A stretch of 6,015 nt of DNA from SAR324 cluster bacterium (GTDB lineage Bacteria; SAR324; NAC60-12): assembly GCA_028822475.1 (NCBI GenBank), contig JAPKDT010000129.1, forward strand, positions 1 to 6,015. Direction: 5' to 3'. Position numbers and translations under genes: made by a program. Positions 1 through 5,308 of this stretch are shown here, piece by piece (the stretch's first letter is position 1; every line of letters starts with the position of its first letter). The notes beneath the pieces are model-generated. The model was not told the origin of the DNA and did no database searches. It worked only from the letters and a program-made list of their open reading frames with translations.

Positions 1-2
1 GT

Positions 3-131
3 ATTTTGACTGACAAAAACAACCAGCCTTTTCAATCCGTTCCCGGAGAAATAATAGGTCGTTCACTAGGTTTAATATCTTTGGGAACTGCTGATTTGGA
101 GTTTGTACTGGATCAGCCTTATACACGCTGA
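3..131 (+). CDS. C-terminal end of an unidentified protein (5' partial)
   Basis: This frame is open from the left edge for 42 codons and ends with TGA at 129-131. The other two plus frames meet stops within the first 13 bases. The peptide ends GTADLEFVLDQPYTR, has mixed polar and hydrophobic composition, and reads like the end of a soluble globular domain. I do not recognise the family and propose no function. The gene converges on the minus-strand arrestin-like gene, whose stop lies 31 bases further on, and an inverted repeat covers its stop codon. A minus-strand frame is also open across much of this stretch but has no ATG, so the plus-strand reading is preferred. The call rests only on a short open frame and plausible residue composition. 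Confidence 0.4.
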   Translation: MLTDKNNQPFQSVPGEIIGRSLGLISLGTADLEFVLDQPYTR

Positions 132-135
132 TCTA
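109..135. terminator. Hairpin at the convergent gene junction
   Basis: Bases 109-117 pair with 127-135 over nine base pairs, one of them G-T, with GATCAGC/GCTGATC as the perfect core and a nine-base loop. The hairpin overlaps the stop codon of the plus-strand gene and lies just beyond the stop of the minus-strand gene, so it could serve both. No T-tract follows directly on either strand. It is therefore not a textbook intrinsic terminator; a role as a 3'-end stabiliser or a factor-dependent end is inference. Confidence 0.35.
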
Positions 136-162
136 TCTGCGGGATCACTTTTAAAACAGAGC

Positions 163-921
163 TTAAAATATCACTTCCGGTCTGGCAATATTAAGGGCTT
201 GATCAATGTTTTCACGAAAACAGGCACGATTAGGGAATCCTCCCGGCTGAAGATAGTTTTCCTGAGAGATGCTCTGTTCAATTTCCCGATTCTTTTTTGT
301 GATTGTCATTTGTTGACCGCTACGTCCGAGTCCGCTCATTTTGAAACGATAGTGTGCATCCAACTGTTCTTGATTTATCCTCAGGAAACAATAAACATAA
401 TCCATGTTTGGAAACTCACGTGAATCGGGCGGAACAAGTTTAACCTCGGTCCATTCCGCTTTTCGTTTTTGATATTTTTCCAAGAAACGAAATTGCGTTG
501 TAAAAGTTTGCAGAAAGTTTTGCAGGATGGGATGCAGTTGTATCTTCAAATTCAGACTGCCGCCTGCAGAGAGAACGTCATCTCCGCCAAAAAGCAAAAA
601 CAAACCTCCCTGTTTGTCCGTAATCGGACAGTCTGTTGATAAATTAAAACTCCAATCGAAGCTCTGCTCTCCTCCAGATTTCAGTGAAAGCTCTTGAGCG
701 ATTACAAGTTCTTCCTGAATTTCCCAGCCAATATCTCCCTTTTCCTTGATCGCTTTTATTAGACCGTGCGCCAGTATAAGCTGAACCGTTTTAACAGTTA
801 CGGCGGCAGTACTCATGTTATGCACACGAAGTTTACCTTTTATAACACCGCCCTGATCCCAGTTCTCTCCTTCAACTTCAAGTTGATACTCAAGAGGCTG
901 TTGAAAGATCGTACTTCTCAT
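163..921 (-). CDS. Arrestin/Spo0M-like beta-sandwich protein (putative)
   Basis: This 252-residue soluble protein has no signal peptide or membrane segment. Residues 10-35 (EYQLEVEGENWDQGGVIKGK, then LRVHN) resemble the first strands of arrestin-fold and Spo0M-type proteins, in which a G-x-I-x-G-x-L/V strand builds a beta-sandwich. Alternating hydrophobic strands continue to about residue 135, including FDWSFNL at 88-94 followed by a proline-containing turn, as these folds often show. The stretch at 135-150 (FLQTFTTQFRFLEKY) and the C-terminal 100 residues are less clear. Spo0M-like proteins are regulatory or scaffold proteins without a known catalytic activity, and none is claimed here. ATG at 919-921 is supported by AAGGA (927-931) five bases upstream. 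The gene lies 39 bases behind tmk and is probably cotranscribed with it. The family call comes from sequence style only and could be wrong; the protein is then a conserved hypothetical. Confidence 0.5.
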   Translation of the reverse strand: MRSTIFQQPLEYQLEVEGENWDQGGVIKGKLRVHNMSTAAVTVKTVQLILAHGLIKAIKEKGDIGWEIQEELVIAQELSLKSGGEQSFDWSFNLSTDCPITDKQGGLFLLFGGDDVLSAGGSLNLKIQLHPILQNFLQTFTTQFRFLEKYQKRKAEWTEVKLVPPDSREFPNMDYVYCFLRINQEQLDAHYRFKMSGLGRSGQQMTITKKNREIEQSISQENYLQPGGFPNRACFRENIDQALNIARPEVIF

Positions 922-960
922 CTTATTCCTTTTTCATTGGCTTGGGATTGGTTGACTCCT

Positions 961-1599
961 TTAAGACAGTTGGAGACGTTGCTGTAAAATGTTGACAATT
1001 TGCAGATGGATATCCTTAATGTCCTGCTCACCGTTGATGCAGATAAAACGATCCGGTTCTGTTGCAGCCAACTCCTGGAAACCTTGAGCAACACGTTTGA
1101 AAAAACTTAATGATTCTAAATCGAGCCGATCTTTTTCTGCATGTTCCTGTCTGCGTTCAAGACGTGAAGCAACTGTTTCCGGAGATATATTCAGCAGGAT
1201 GGTTAAATCAGGTGCATAAGGTTTGATGCAGTGTGCAACAATGGATTCAATACTGTTTAAATTCAAACCCCTGCCGTAACCCTGGTAGGCAACGGTTGAG
1301 TCATGAAAACGATCGCACAGAACAATTTTTCCAGCAGTTTTTGCCGGCAGGATTAATTCCTGGAGATGCTGTATCCGATCTGCTAGATAGAGCAGTAATT
1401 CACTTTCCGGCTGAAGTTCTTCATGTTCCGGATTGAGCAGGATACTCCGTATTTGCTGGCCGATTATTGTACCGCCAGGTTGACGCGTTTTGAGAACAGA
1501 GTAACCCTGCGCGTTCAACCAGTCTGTTGCTTTTTCCAACTGGGTGCTTTTGCCGCAGCCGTCAAGGCCCTCAAAAGTGATAAGTTTTCCGGAATCCAT
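961..1599 (-). CDS. tmk: Thymidylate kinase (dTMP kinase)
   Basis: The enzyme phosphorylates dTMP to dTDP with ATP in the cytoplasm, an essential step in dTTP supply. At 212 residues it has the normal family length. The P-loop GLDGCGKST is at residues 11-19, TRQPGGT at 38-44 and DRFHDSTVAYQGYGR at 96-110. The LID region at about 146-164 carries several arginines and KDRLDLE. A P-loop without a basic residue together with a basic LID matches the E. coli-like class rather than the human-like class. Two motif positions differ from the common form: Gln40 replaces the Glu of TREPGGT, and Phe98 replaces the Tyr of DRY. ATG at 1597-1599 gives the expected short N-terminus before the P-loop, but no Shine-Dalgarno sequence precedes it. 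The gene sits between a lysine-rich orphan (33-base gap) and the arrestin-like gene; holB, a frequent tmk neighbour, is not next to it. Confidence 0.96.
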   Translation of the reverse strand: MDSGKLITFEGLDGCGKSTQLEKATDWLNAQGYSVLKTRQPGGTIIGQQIRSILLNPEHEELQPESELLLYLADRIQHLQELILPAKTAGKIVLCDRFHDSTVAYQGYGRGLNLNSIESIVAHCIKPYAPDLTILLNISPETVASRLERRQEHAEKDRLDLESLSFFKRVAQGFQELAATEPDRFICINGEQDIKDIHLQIVNILQQRLQLS

Positions 1600-1632
1600 G
1601 GAATGGAAGTAAAAATATAGCAGGGAAGGGAA

Positions 1633-2040
1633 TTATTTTTTTTTATCGTAAATTGTATAAACTTTGTCTTTGATTGCGCTGTGTGATTTTTGTGCGGTCC
1701 TAATCAAAGTGTTGCACGCATGTTTGAATTCTTGTACTTCATTTGGATTAGCGTGTGTTTTTTCAAAGTTTTTAAAACTCTCATAGAGTATTTCAACATC
1801 TTTTTTTAGATTTTTCTTCACTACAATTGCTTTAGGCAGATTAGATTTCAGCTCATCTTTTGATTTGGAGTTGAGCACTTCCTCTCCCACTATTTTCAGA
1901 GAATCTCCTTTGGATGAGACTGCTTGGAATTGTTGCTGTGTCTCTTCAGGAGCCTTCTTAACGGTATCGAGGAAAGCACCTTCATCGTTTCCGAATTTTG
2001 CTACCGGTTTTTGCTTTGCTGATTCTGTTGCTTCCGCCAT
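1633..2040 (-). CDS. Lysine-rich helical protein of unknown function
   Basis: I do not recognise this 135-residue protein. It contains 24 lysines but a single arginine (residue 114), one cysteine and no tryptophan. The first 50 residues are polar and rich in Ala, Gln, Glu and Lys. Residues 70-95 and 100-130 look like amphipathic helices (for example KKDVEILYESFKNFEK at 79-94), and the chain ends in DKKK. There is no signal peptide or membrane segment, so it is probably a small cytoplasmic helical protein; nucleic-acid or phospholipid contact is possible from charge but unproven. The ATG at 2038-2040 lacks a clear Shine-Dalgarno sequence but follows a good promoter at a distance that leaves a leader of roughly 17 bases. 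It is the first gene of the tmk transcript, 33 bases before tmk. A real gene is supported by its length, its position behind the promoter and its compact fit with tmk. Confidence 0.75.
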   Translation of the reverse strand: MAEATESAKQKPVAKFGNDEGAFLDTVKKAPEETQQQFQAVSSKGDSLKIVGEEVLNSKSKDELKSNLPKAIVVKKNLKKDVEILYESFKNFEKTHANPNEVQEFKHACNTLIRTAQKSHSAIKDKVYTIYDKKK

Positions 2041-2063
2041 ACTTTTGCTTAAATCAGGTTGAA

Positions 2064-2092
2064 ATTATATAAATATTTCTTCATCAAAGCAA
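2064..2092 (-). promoter_or_regulatory. Sigma70-type promoter for the minus-strand tmk cluster
   Basis: On the minus strand a perfect -10 box TATAAT (2064-2069) lies 17 bases from TTGCTT (2087-2092), which matches the first half of the -35 consensus. Transcription would begin near 2057, about 17 bases before the ATG of the lysine-rich protein. The leader is short and has no strong ribosome binding site. The box and spacing are seen directly; activity is inferred. Confidence 0.6.
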
Positions 2093-2114
2093 ATGTTGTT
2101 GTACGAACGAATGC

Positions 2115-2143
2115 TTGAGTTGTTCTTTCAATTGTTGTAAATT
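2115..2143 (+). promoter_or_regulatory. Possible promoter for the DUF971-ribH unit
   Basis: TTGAGT (2115-2120) and TAAATT (2138-2143) are separated by 17 bases, and each matches the sigma70 consensus at four of six positions. The start point would leave a leader of about 65 bases before the DUF971 ATG. The region is AT-rich, so chance matches are likely. Another weak pair is TTCAAT (2153-2158) with TAATAT (2175-2180). Confidence 0.3.
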
Positions 2144-2175
2144 AGCAGGAAATTCAATTTTATGAAACCAGAAAT

Positions 2176-2191
2176 AATATTAATTAATGTT
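2176..2191. repeat. AT-rich 16-bp imperfect palindrome
   Basis: AATATTAATTAATGTT is palindromic at seven of its eight base-pair positions, with the perfect core ATTAATTAAT at 2179-2188. It lies 22 bases before the DUF971 start, inside the divergent intergenic region, where an operator could sit. AT-rich sequence often yields such palindromes by chance, so a protein-binding role is speculative. Confidence 0.3.
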
Positions 2192-2213
2192 CTTATCGAT
2201 TGCTTAGACTACT

Positions 2214-2522
2214 ATGCTTAAAGTAAAGAAAAAAGCCAAACCAGAAAAAATTATTTTAGCAGATGATATTTACATCCTCTGGCAGGATGGTCATGAAAGT
2301 CACATAAGTTACCTTGATCTACGTGATGCATGTCCTTGCGCGGGTTGTATTGATGAGCTCAGTGGTGAGAAAACTTTAGATTCAAACACTATTCCTAAGG
2401 ATATTCGACCACTGAAAAGTGAATATGTGGGCAATTACGCGCTTCGTTTTTACTGGAGTGATAAGCATGATACAGGCATCTTTCATTATAAGATGCTCAG
2501 AGATTTTGAAAAATCAGCCTAG
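2214..2522 (+). CDS. DUF971 (GBBH-like N-terminal domain) protein
   Basis: This 102-residue protein is essentially one DUF971 domain. The family signature is visible as WQDGHES at 23-29, LRDACPCAGCIDE at 36-48, and VGNYALRFYWSDKHDTGIF at 72-90. The same fold forms the N-terminal zinc-binding domain of gamma-butyrobetaine hydroxylase, where three cysteines and a histidine bind zinc. Here Cys40, Cys42, Cys45 and His85 have almost the same spacing and are the likely ligands. In bacteria the domain occurs alone or fused to Mrp/ApbC-type proteins; its own activity is not established. The N-terminus has a short lysine-rich tail (KVKKKAKPEK). ATG at 2214 is the only good start, because an in-frame TAG lies at 2205-2207, yet no Shine-Dalgarno sequence precedes it. 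It is the first gene of a plus-strand unit, with ribH 47 bases downstream. Confidence 0.9.
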   Translation: MLKVKKKAKPEKIILADDIYILWQDGHESHISYLDLRDACPCAGCIDELSGEKTLDSNTIPKDIRPLKSEYVGNYALRFYWSDKHDTGIFHYKMLRDFEKSA

Positions 2523-2569
2523 TTTTTGCTGTAAACTGATTGAGAACAAACTAAAGCAAGAGGAGAAAG

Positions 2570-3040
2570 ATGTTTCAAATTGAGGGTGATTTACTTGCAG
2601 CAGAGCTGAAAATAGCCTTTGTTGTAGCAAGATTTAATGAATTTGTCTGTGAGCGTTTGCTGGAAGGCGGGCTTGACACAGTTACTCGTCACGGTGGGAG
2701 TAAAGATAAGGTGACAGTCGTACGTGTGCCGGGAGCTTTTGAACTTCCTCTAATCGCAAAAACACTGGCCGCCAGTGGTAAATATGACGCTGTTGTCTGC
2801 CTGGGCGCAGTGATTCGTGGAGCAACGTCACATTACGATTATGTCTGTGCAAATGCTTCAAGTGGAATTGCAAGCGCTTCACTAGAAACCGGAATACCGG
2901 TTAGTTTTGGTCTCCTGACTACGGATACCATTGAACAAGCCATTGAACGTTCTGGGACAAAAGCTGGTAACCAGGGCCGTGACGCGACAATTTGCGCGAT
3001 TGAAATGGCACGTCTTTTAAAACAATTATCGGAGGCATAG
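2570..3040 (+). CDS. ribH: 6,7-dimethyl-8-ribityllumazine synthase
   Basis: Lumazine synthase condenses 5-amino-6-ribitylaminouracil with 3,4-dihydroxy-2-butanone 4-phosphate, the penultimate step of riboflavin synthesis, in the cytoplasm. At 156 residues it has the normal length. The family motifs appear in order: RFNEFV at 21-26 (pyrimidine pocket), VPGAFELP at 53-60, GAVIRGATSHYDYV at 79-92 with catalytic His88, PVSFGLLTTD at 110-119, and ERSGTKAGNQG at 126-136 with phosphate-binding Arg127. The usual GNKG is GNQG here. The family commonly assembles as pentamers or 60-subunit capsids; which form applies cannot be read from this sequence. A strong Shine-Dalgarno AGGAG (2561-2565) stands four bases before the ATG. 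It probably shares a transcript with the DUF971 gene. No other rib gene and no nusB is adjacent, and I see no FMN riboswitch upstream. Confidence 0.97.
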   Translation: MFQIEGDLLAAELKIAFVVARFNEFVCERLLEGGLDTVTRHGGSKDKVTVVRVPGAFELPLIAKTLAASGKYDAVVCLGAVIRGATSHYDYVCANASSGIASASLETGIPVSFGLLTTDTIEQAIERSGTKAGNQGRDATICAIEMARLLKQLSEA

Positions 3041-3146
3041 TAACTGCATTAGGATAGCGGTACACCGGAGTAGAACTTTTAGCGAGTACGGTTCACAGTG
3101 AATCGAACAGCTAATACCCGGTTAACCTGAAGCCGTAAGGAGGAAG
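3041..3146 (+). promoter_or_regulatory. Possibly structured leader between ribH and the 62-residue ORF
   Basis: This 106-base spacer is less AT-rich than the other gaps here and holds several complementary segments. Bases 3089-3094 can pair with 3100-3105 (one G-U) around a five-base loop. TACGG at 3087-3091 can instead pair with CCGTA at 3133-3137, directly beside the Shine-Dalgarno sequence. GGTT at 3090-3093 can pair with AACC at 3124-3127. These pairings exclude one another, which would allow a translation switch. Each is short, so the structure is a hypothesis. The sequence does not match a tRNA or a riboswitch class I know. Confidence 0.3.
3136..3143 (+). promoter_or_regulatory. Perfect Shine-Dalgarno sequence TAAGGAGG
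   Basis: TAAGGAGG is fully complementary to the 3' end of typical bacterial 16S rRNA and lies three bases before the ATG at 3147. It is the strongest ribosome binding site in the window and the main evidence that the short ORF is translated. The spacing is a little shorter than usual. Confidence 0.75.
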
Positions 3147-3335
3147 ATGAATTCTTCGCTTAAGCATATAGTTTTGCAGTTGGAAGACTTGACTCAGCAA
3201 GACATTTCAATAGGTCTGGGACTAGATCTCTTGGAGTCATCGGCAAAGACGCGCAGAGACTTGATCATGATCAACGTTATGCGTGACTCTTTAAACGAGA
3301 TGTTAGTTGAGGAGCGTCAGTGCCATCATTTGTAA
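3147..3335 (+). CDS. Small orphan protein, 62 residues, unknown function
   Basis: The protein is not recognised. Residues 1-16 (MNSSLKHIVLQLEDLT) and 30-56 look helical and amphipathic, with many leucines and charged residues; ISIGLGLDLLE at 20-30 sits between. The chain ends ECHHL-like in the form RQCHHL. There is no signal peptide, no convincing membrane helix and no zinc motif beyond the terminal Cys-His-His. Translation is supported by the perfect Shine-Dalgarno sequence just upstream. The start is fixed because an in-frame TAA lies at 3123-3125. It stands 106 bases after ribH, and its TAA stop forms part of an inverted repeat that probably ends transcription. It may be cotranscribed with ribH, but a link to flavin metabolism is not shown. 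It could be a small regulator or helical partner protein. Confidence 0.65.
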   Translation: MNSSLKHIVLQLEDLTQQDISIGLGLDLLESSAKTRRDLIMINVMRDSLNEMLVEERQCHHL

Positions 3336-3410
3336 AGCTTTTTGGGTGAGGTTTTGATCTCACCCTAAGCTGAACTTAGAAAAACTGCTCAAGCTTTATT
3401 CTCCTTTTTT
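3333..3410 (+). terminator. Nested inverted repeats, likely compound terminator
   Basis: TAAAGCTT (3333-3340), which begins at the stop codon of the small ORF, pairs perfectly with AAGCTTTA (3391-3398). Inside lie GGGTGAG (3344-3350) with CTCACCC (3359-3365) around an eight-base loop, and TAAG (3366-3369) with CTTA (3375-3378). The whole can fold as a three-way junction. A pyrimidine-rich stretch with six T follows at 3399-3410. The inner seven-base-pair hairpin has no T-tract of its own, so this is not a classic intrinsic terminator. Position at a gene end before a new operon supports a termination role. From 3411 to 3491 I see no further clear element and no convincing promoter. Confidence 0.5.
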
Positions 3411-3491
3411 CCCGTAATTCACGGATCCGGCTTTTCTGCCAACTGTTTTCTTTCCTGCTTTAACTTAGCCCTGATTACAACAAACAAAAAA

Positions 3492-4181
3492 ATGTTTGAG
3501 GTAATTGCCTTTGATGCCGATGATACCCTTTGGCATAATGAGTCTATTTTCACAATGACCCAAATAAAGTTCCGTGAAATGCTTTCGTCTCATGGACAGG
3601 AAGTTGTTGATCAAACTTTATATGCGACTCAGATAAAAAATCTGCAGCATTTTGGCTATGGCATAAAAGGTTTCATCCTTTCCATGATCGAAACCGCCAT
3701 CGAACTGACTGATGGTGAAGTACGCGGACATGAAATTAAGCAAATCCTTGATTTTGGCCGTGAGATGTTAGCTGCTCCGATTGAATTATTACCGCATGTT
3801 CGTGAAGTGGTTGAAGAACTCTCCCGAAATTATTCCCTACTGTTGATCACCAAAGGTGATTTGATTGATCAGGAAACGAAAATTGCCCGTTCCGGATTGT
3901 CTGAATTTTTTGATGCTGTTGAAATAGTTAGTGATAAAACTACAGAAGTATACAGTAAAATCCTCAACCGTCACAAAATTAAAACTTCCCGTTTTATGAT
4001 GATCGGGAATTCAATGCGCTCTGACATTGTACCGATTGTGCAAATTGGCGCGCAAGCGGTGCATGTTCCATATTTGTCAACCTGGGAGCATGAGCAGGAT
4101 CATCCTCCTGTGGATCCTGAACATTATACTGAATTGAAACACCTCGGTTTACTGCCGCAGTTAATCAAGGAAAAAGGATGA
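3492..4181 (+). CDS. HAD-superfamily hydrolase (COG1011-like phosphatase)
   Basis: This 229-residue cytoplasmic protein carries the four HAD motifs. Motif I is FDADDT at 7-12, with nucleophile Asp8 and acid/base Asp10. Motif II is the Thr120 in LLLITKGD, motif III is Lys149 in SDKT, and motif IV is MIGNSMRSDI at 170-179 with Asp178. Residues 15-100 form a helical C1-type cap. The tail AVHVPYLSTWEHE (189-201) is typical of the subfamily that has GNSxxSD in motif IV. HAD enzymes of this type usually dephosphorylate small sugar or nucleotide phosphates; the substrate here is unknown. The ATG gives the canonical N-terminus, although the leader ACAACAAACAAAAA has no Shine-Dalgarno sequence. Its end overlaps the glycosyltransferase start by four bases (ATGA), which implies coupling and hints at a sugar-phosphate substrate, an inference only. 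Confidence 0.9.
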   Translation: MFEVIAFDADDTLWHNESIFTMTQIKFREMLSSHGQEVVDQTLYATQIKNLQHFGYGIKGFILSMIETAIELTDGEVRGHEIKQILDFGREMLAAPIELLPHVREVVEELSRNYSLLLITKGDLIDQETKIARSGLSEFFDAVEIVSDKTTEVYSKILNRHKIKTSRFMMIGNSMRSDIVPIVQIGAQAVHVPYLSTWEHEQDHPPVDPEHYTELKHLGLLPQLIKEKG

Positions 4182-5308
4182 CTGCTAACGTGCTGGAAGG
4201 TCGTAAAGTCGCGCTGGTGCATGATTGGCTGACTGGAATGCGTGGTGGCGAAAAGTGCCTTGAGGTGCTTTGTGAATTATTTCCAGATGCAGATCTTTAC
4301 ACTCTGATTCACCAAAAGGGGGAGCTTTCCGATACGATTGAAGCCATGCCGATTCATACTTCATTTGTACAACATTTACCATTTGGACTGAAAAAATACC
4401 GCCATTACCTTCCGCTTTTCCCAACTGCGATAGAGCAGTTTGATTTCAGCGCATACGATCTGATTGTGAGTTCCAGCCATTGTGTGGCCAAGGGGGTAAA
4501 GCACGATGACTCGGTCTATCACATCTCCTACGTCCATGCACCGATGCGTTATGTCTGGGATCAGTTTAACACCTATTTTCGCCACTCTAGGACTTCATTG
4601 CCTGTCAGGATTGGTGCGGAATTAATACGTCCCTATTTACAGCGCTGGGATCGTAATACAGCGAAACGAGTTGATACATTTCTCTGTAACAGTGATAACA
4701 TACGAAAAAAGATTCTTGAGTATTATGGTCGTGAATCACAGGTTATTTATCCGCCAGTTGATCTTTCACGCTTTAAACCAGGAGATACAAAAGCAGGTTA
4801 TTATCTAATGGTAGGAGCTTTTGCTCCAAATAAACGCGTGGATTTAGCGGTAGAAGCTTTCAATCAACTCAAACTTCCCATTAAAATATCTGGCAGTGGT
4901 CAGGACGAAGAATACTGCAGATCGATTGCAGGTGCTAACATTGAGTTTCTGGGTGCTCTTTCAAATGAAAAACTGTTAGAATTATATCAGCAGGCGCGGG
5001 CTTTAGTTTTTCCGGGAGAAGATGATTTTGGTATCACACCGCTCGAATCACAGGCATGCAACACGCCGGTGATTGCCTTTGCTTCAGGAGGTGCGTTGGA
5101 AACAGTAACTGAGCAAACGGGTGTATTTTTCGCAGAGCAAAACGTAGAAGCGCTTATTGAAGCAGTAGAGAAAATGGAACGCAGTTGGAAGAGTTTTGCT
5201 CCGGAAGCGTTTCAGTTGCAGATGTCCCGTTTTGGCAGAGGGCATTATAAAGAACAAATGGCTCATGCCATTGAATTCGGCTATCGACAATGGAAGGCAG
5301 AATTTTGA
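4178..5308 (+). CDS. GT4-family glycosyltransferase, WbaZ-like
   Basis: This 376-residue protein has the two Rossmann domains of a GT-B enzyme that transfers sugar from a nucleotide sugar, usually to a lipid-linked or surface glycan at the inner face of the membrane. The N-terminal half opens with KVALVHDWLTGMRGGEK at 10-26 and continues with YDLIVSSSHCVAKGV at 93-107 and YVHAPMRYVWD at 118-128, features of the WbaZ-like mannosyltransferase group. The donor half has VIYPPVD at 189-195, GAFAPNKRVDLAVEAF at 213-228, GSGQDEE at 239-245, FLGALS at 257-262, and GEDDFGITPLE at 280-290. In the E-x7-E motif the first acid is Asp282 and the second Glu290. The sugar and acceptor cannot be told from sequence. 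Purine-rich AAGGAAAAAGG precedes the start, which overlaps the HAD gene by ATGA. The stop overlaps the likely start of the exported protein, so the three genes are coupled. Confidence 0.93.
   Translation: MTANVLEGRKVALVHDWLTGMRGGEKCLEVLCELFPDADLYTLIHQKGELSDTIEAMPIHTSFVQHLPFGLKKYRHYLPLFPTAIEQFDFSAYDLIVSSSHCVAKGVKHDDSVYHISYVHAPMRYVWDQFNTYFRHSRTSLPVRIGAELIRPYLQRWDRNTAKRVDTFLCNSDNIRKKILEYYGRESQVIYPPVDLSRFKPGDTKAGYYLMVGAFAPNKRVDLAVEAFNQLKLPIKISGSGQDEEYCRSIAGANIEFLGALSNEKLLELYQQARALVFPGEDDFGITPLESQACNTPVIAFASGGALETVTEQTGVFFAEQNVEALIEAVEKMERSWKSFAPEAFQLQMSRFGRGHYKEQMAHAIEFGYRQWKAEF
5292..5297 (+). promoter_or_regulatory. Shine-Dalgarno site that favours a TTG start
   Basis: GGAAGG lies inside the end of the glycosyltransferase gene, seven bases before TTG at 5305. 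It decides between two possible starts of the downstream gene: the in-frame ATG at 5290 has no comparable site upstream. Confidence 0.6.

Noticed and set aside
103..423. Plus-strand open frame of 106 codons
   Set aside because: It lies mostly antisense to the arrestin-like gene, has no ribosome site and no recognisable protein character.
766..987. Plus-strand open frame of 73 codons
   Set aside because: It is antisense to the arrestin-like gene start and the tmk end, without a ribosome site or family resemblance.
1233..1620. Two plus-strand open frames antisense to tmk
   Set aside because: The opposite strand encodes an intact thymidylate kinase with all main motifs; these are shadow frames.
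1865..2062. Plus-strand open frame of 65 codons opposite the lysine-rich gene
   Set aside because: The serine- and cysteine-rich peptide looks like an antisense artefact, and the minus frame has a promoter and fits the operon.
2523..2569. FMN riboswitch upstream of ribH
   Set aside because: The 47-base gap is too short and lacks the conserved RFN-element segments.
2682..2882. Minus-strand open frame inside ribH
   Set aside because: It is antisense to a confidently identified gene.
3041..3146. Possible tRNA in the spacer after ribH
   Set aside because: GGTTCAC and a small hairpin recall a T-arm, but there is no acceptor stem, anticodon arm or cloverleaf pairing.
3492..4181. HAD motif IV reading GNS instead of GDD as a damaged active site
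   Set aside because: GNSxxSD is, to my knowledge, the normal form in this HAD subfamily, and Asp178 is kept.
4185..4585. Two minus-strand open frames inside the glycosyltransferase gene
   Set aside because: They are antisense to a complete GT4 gene and have no supporting signals.
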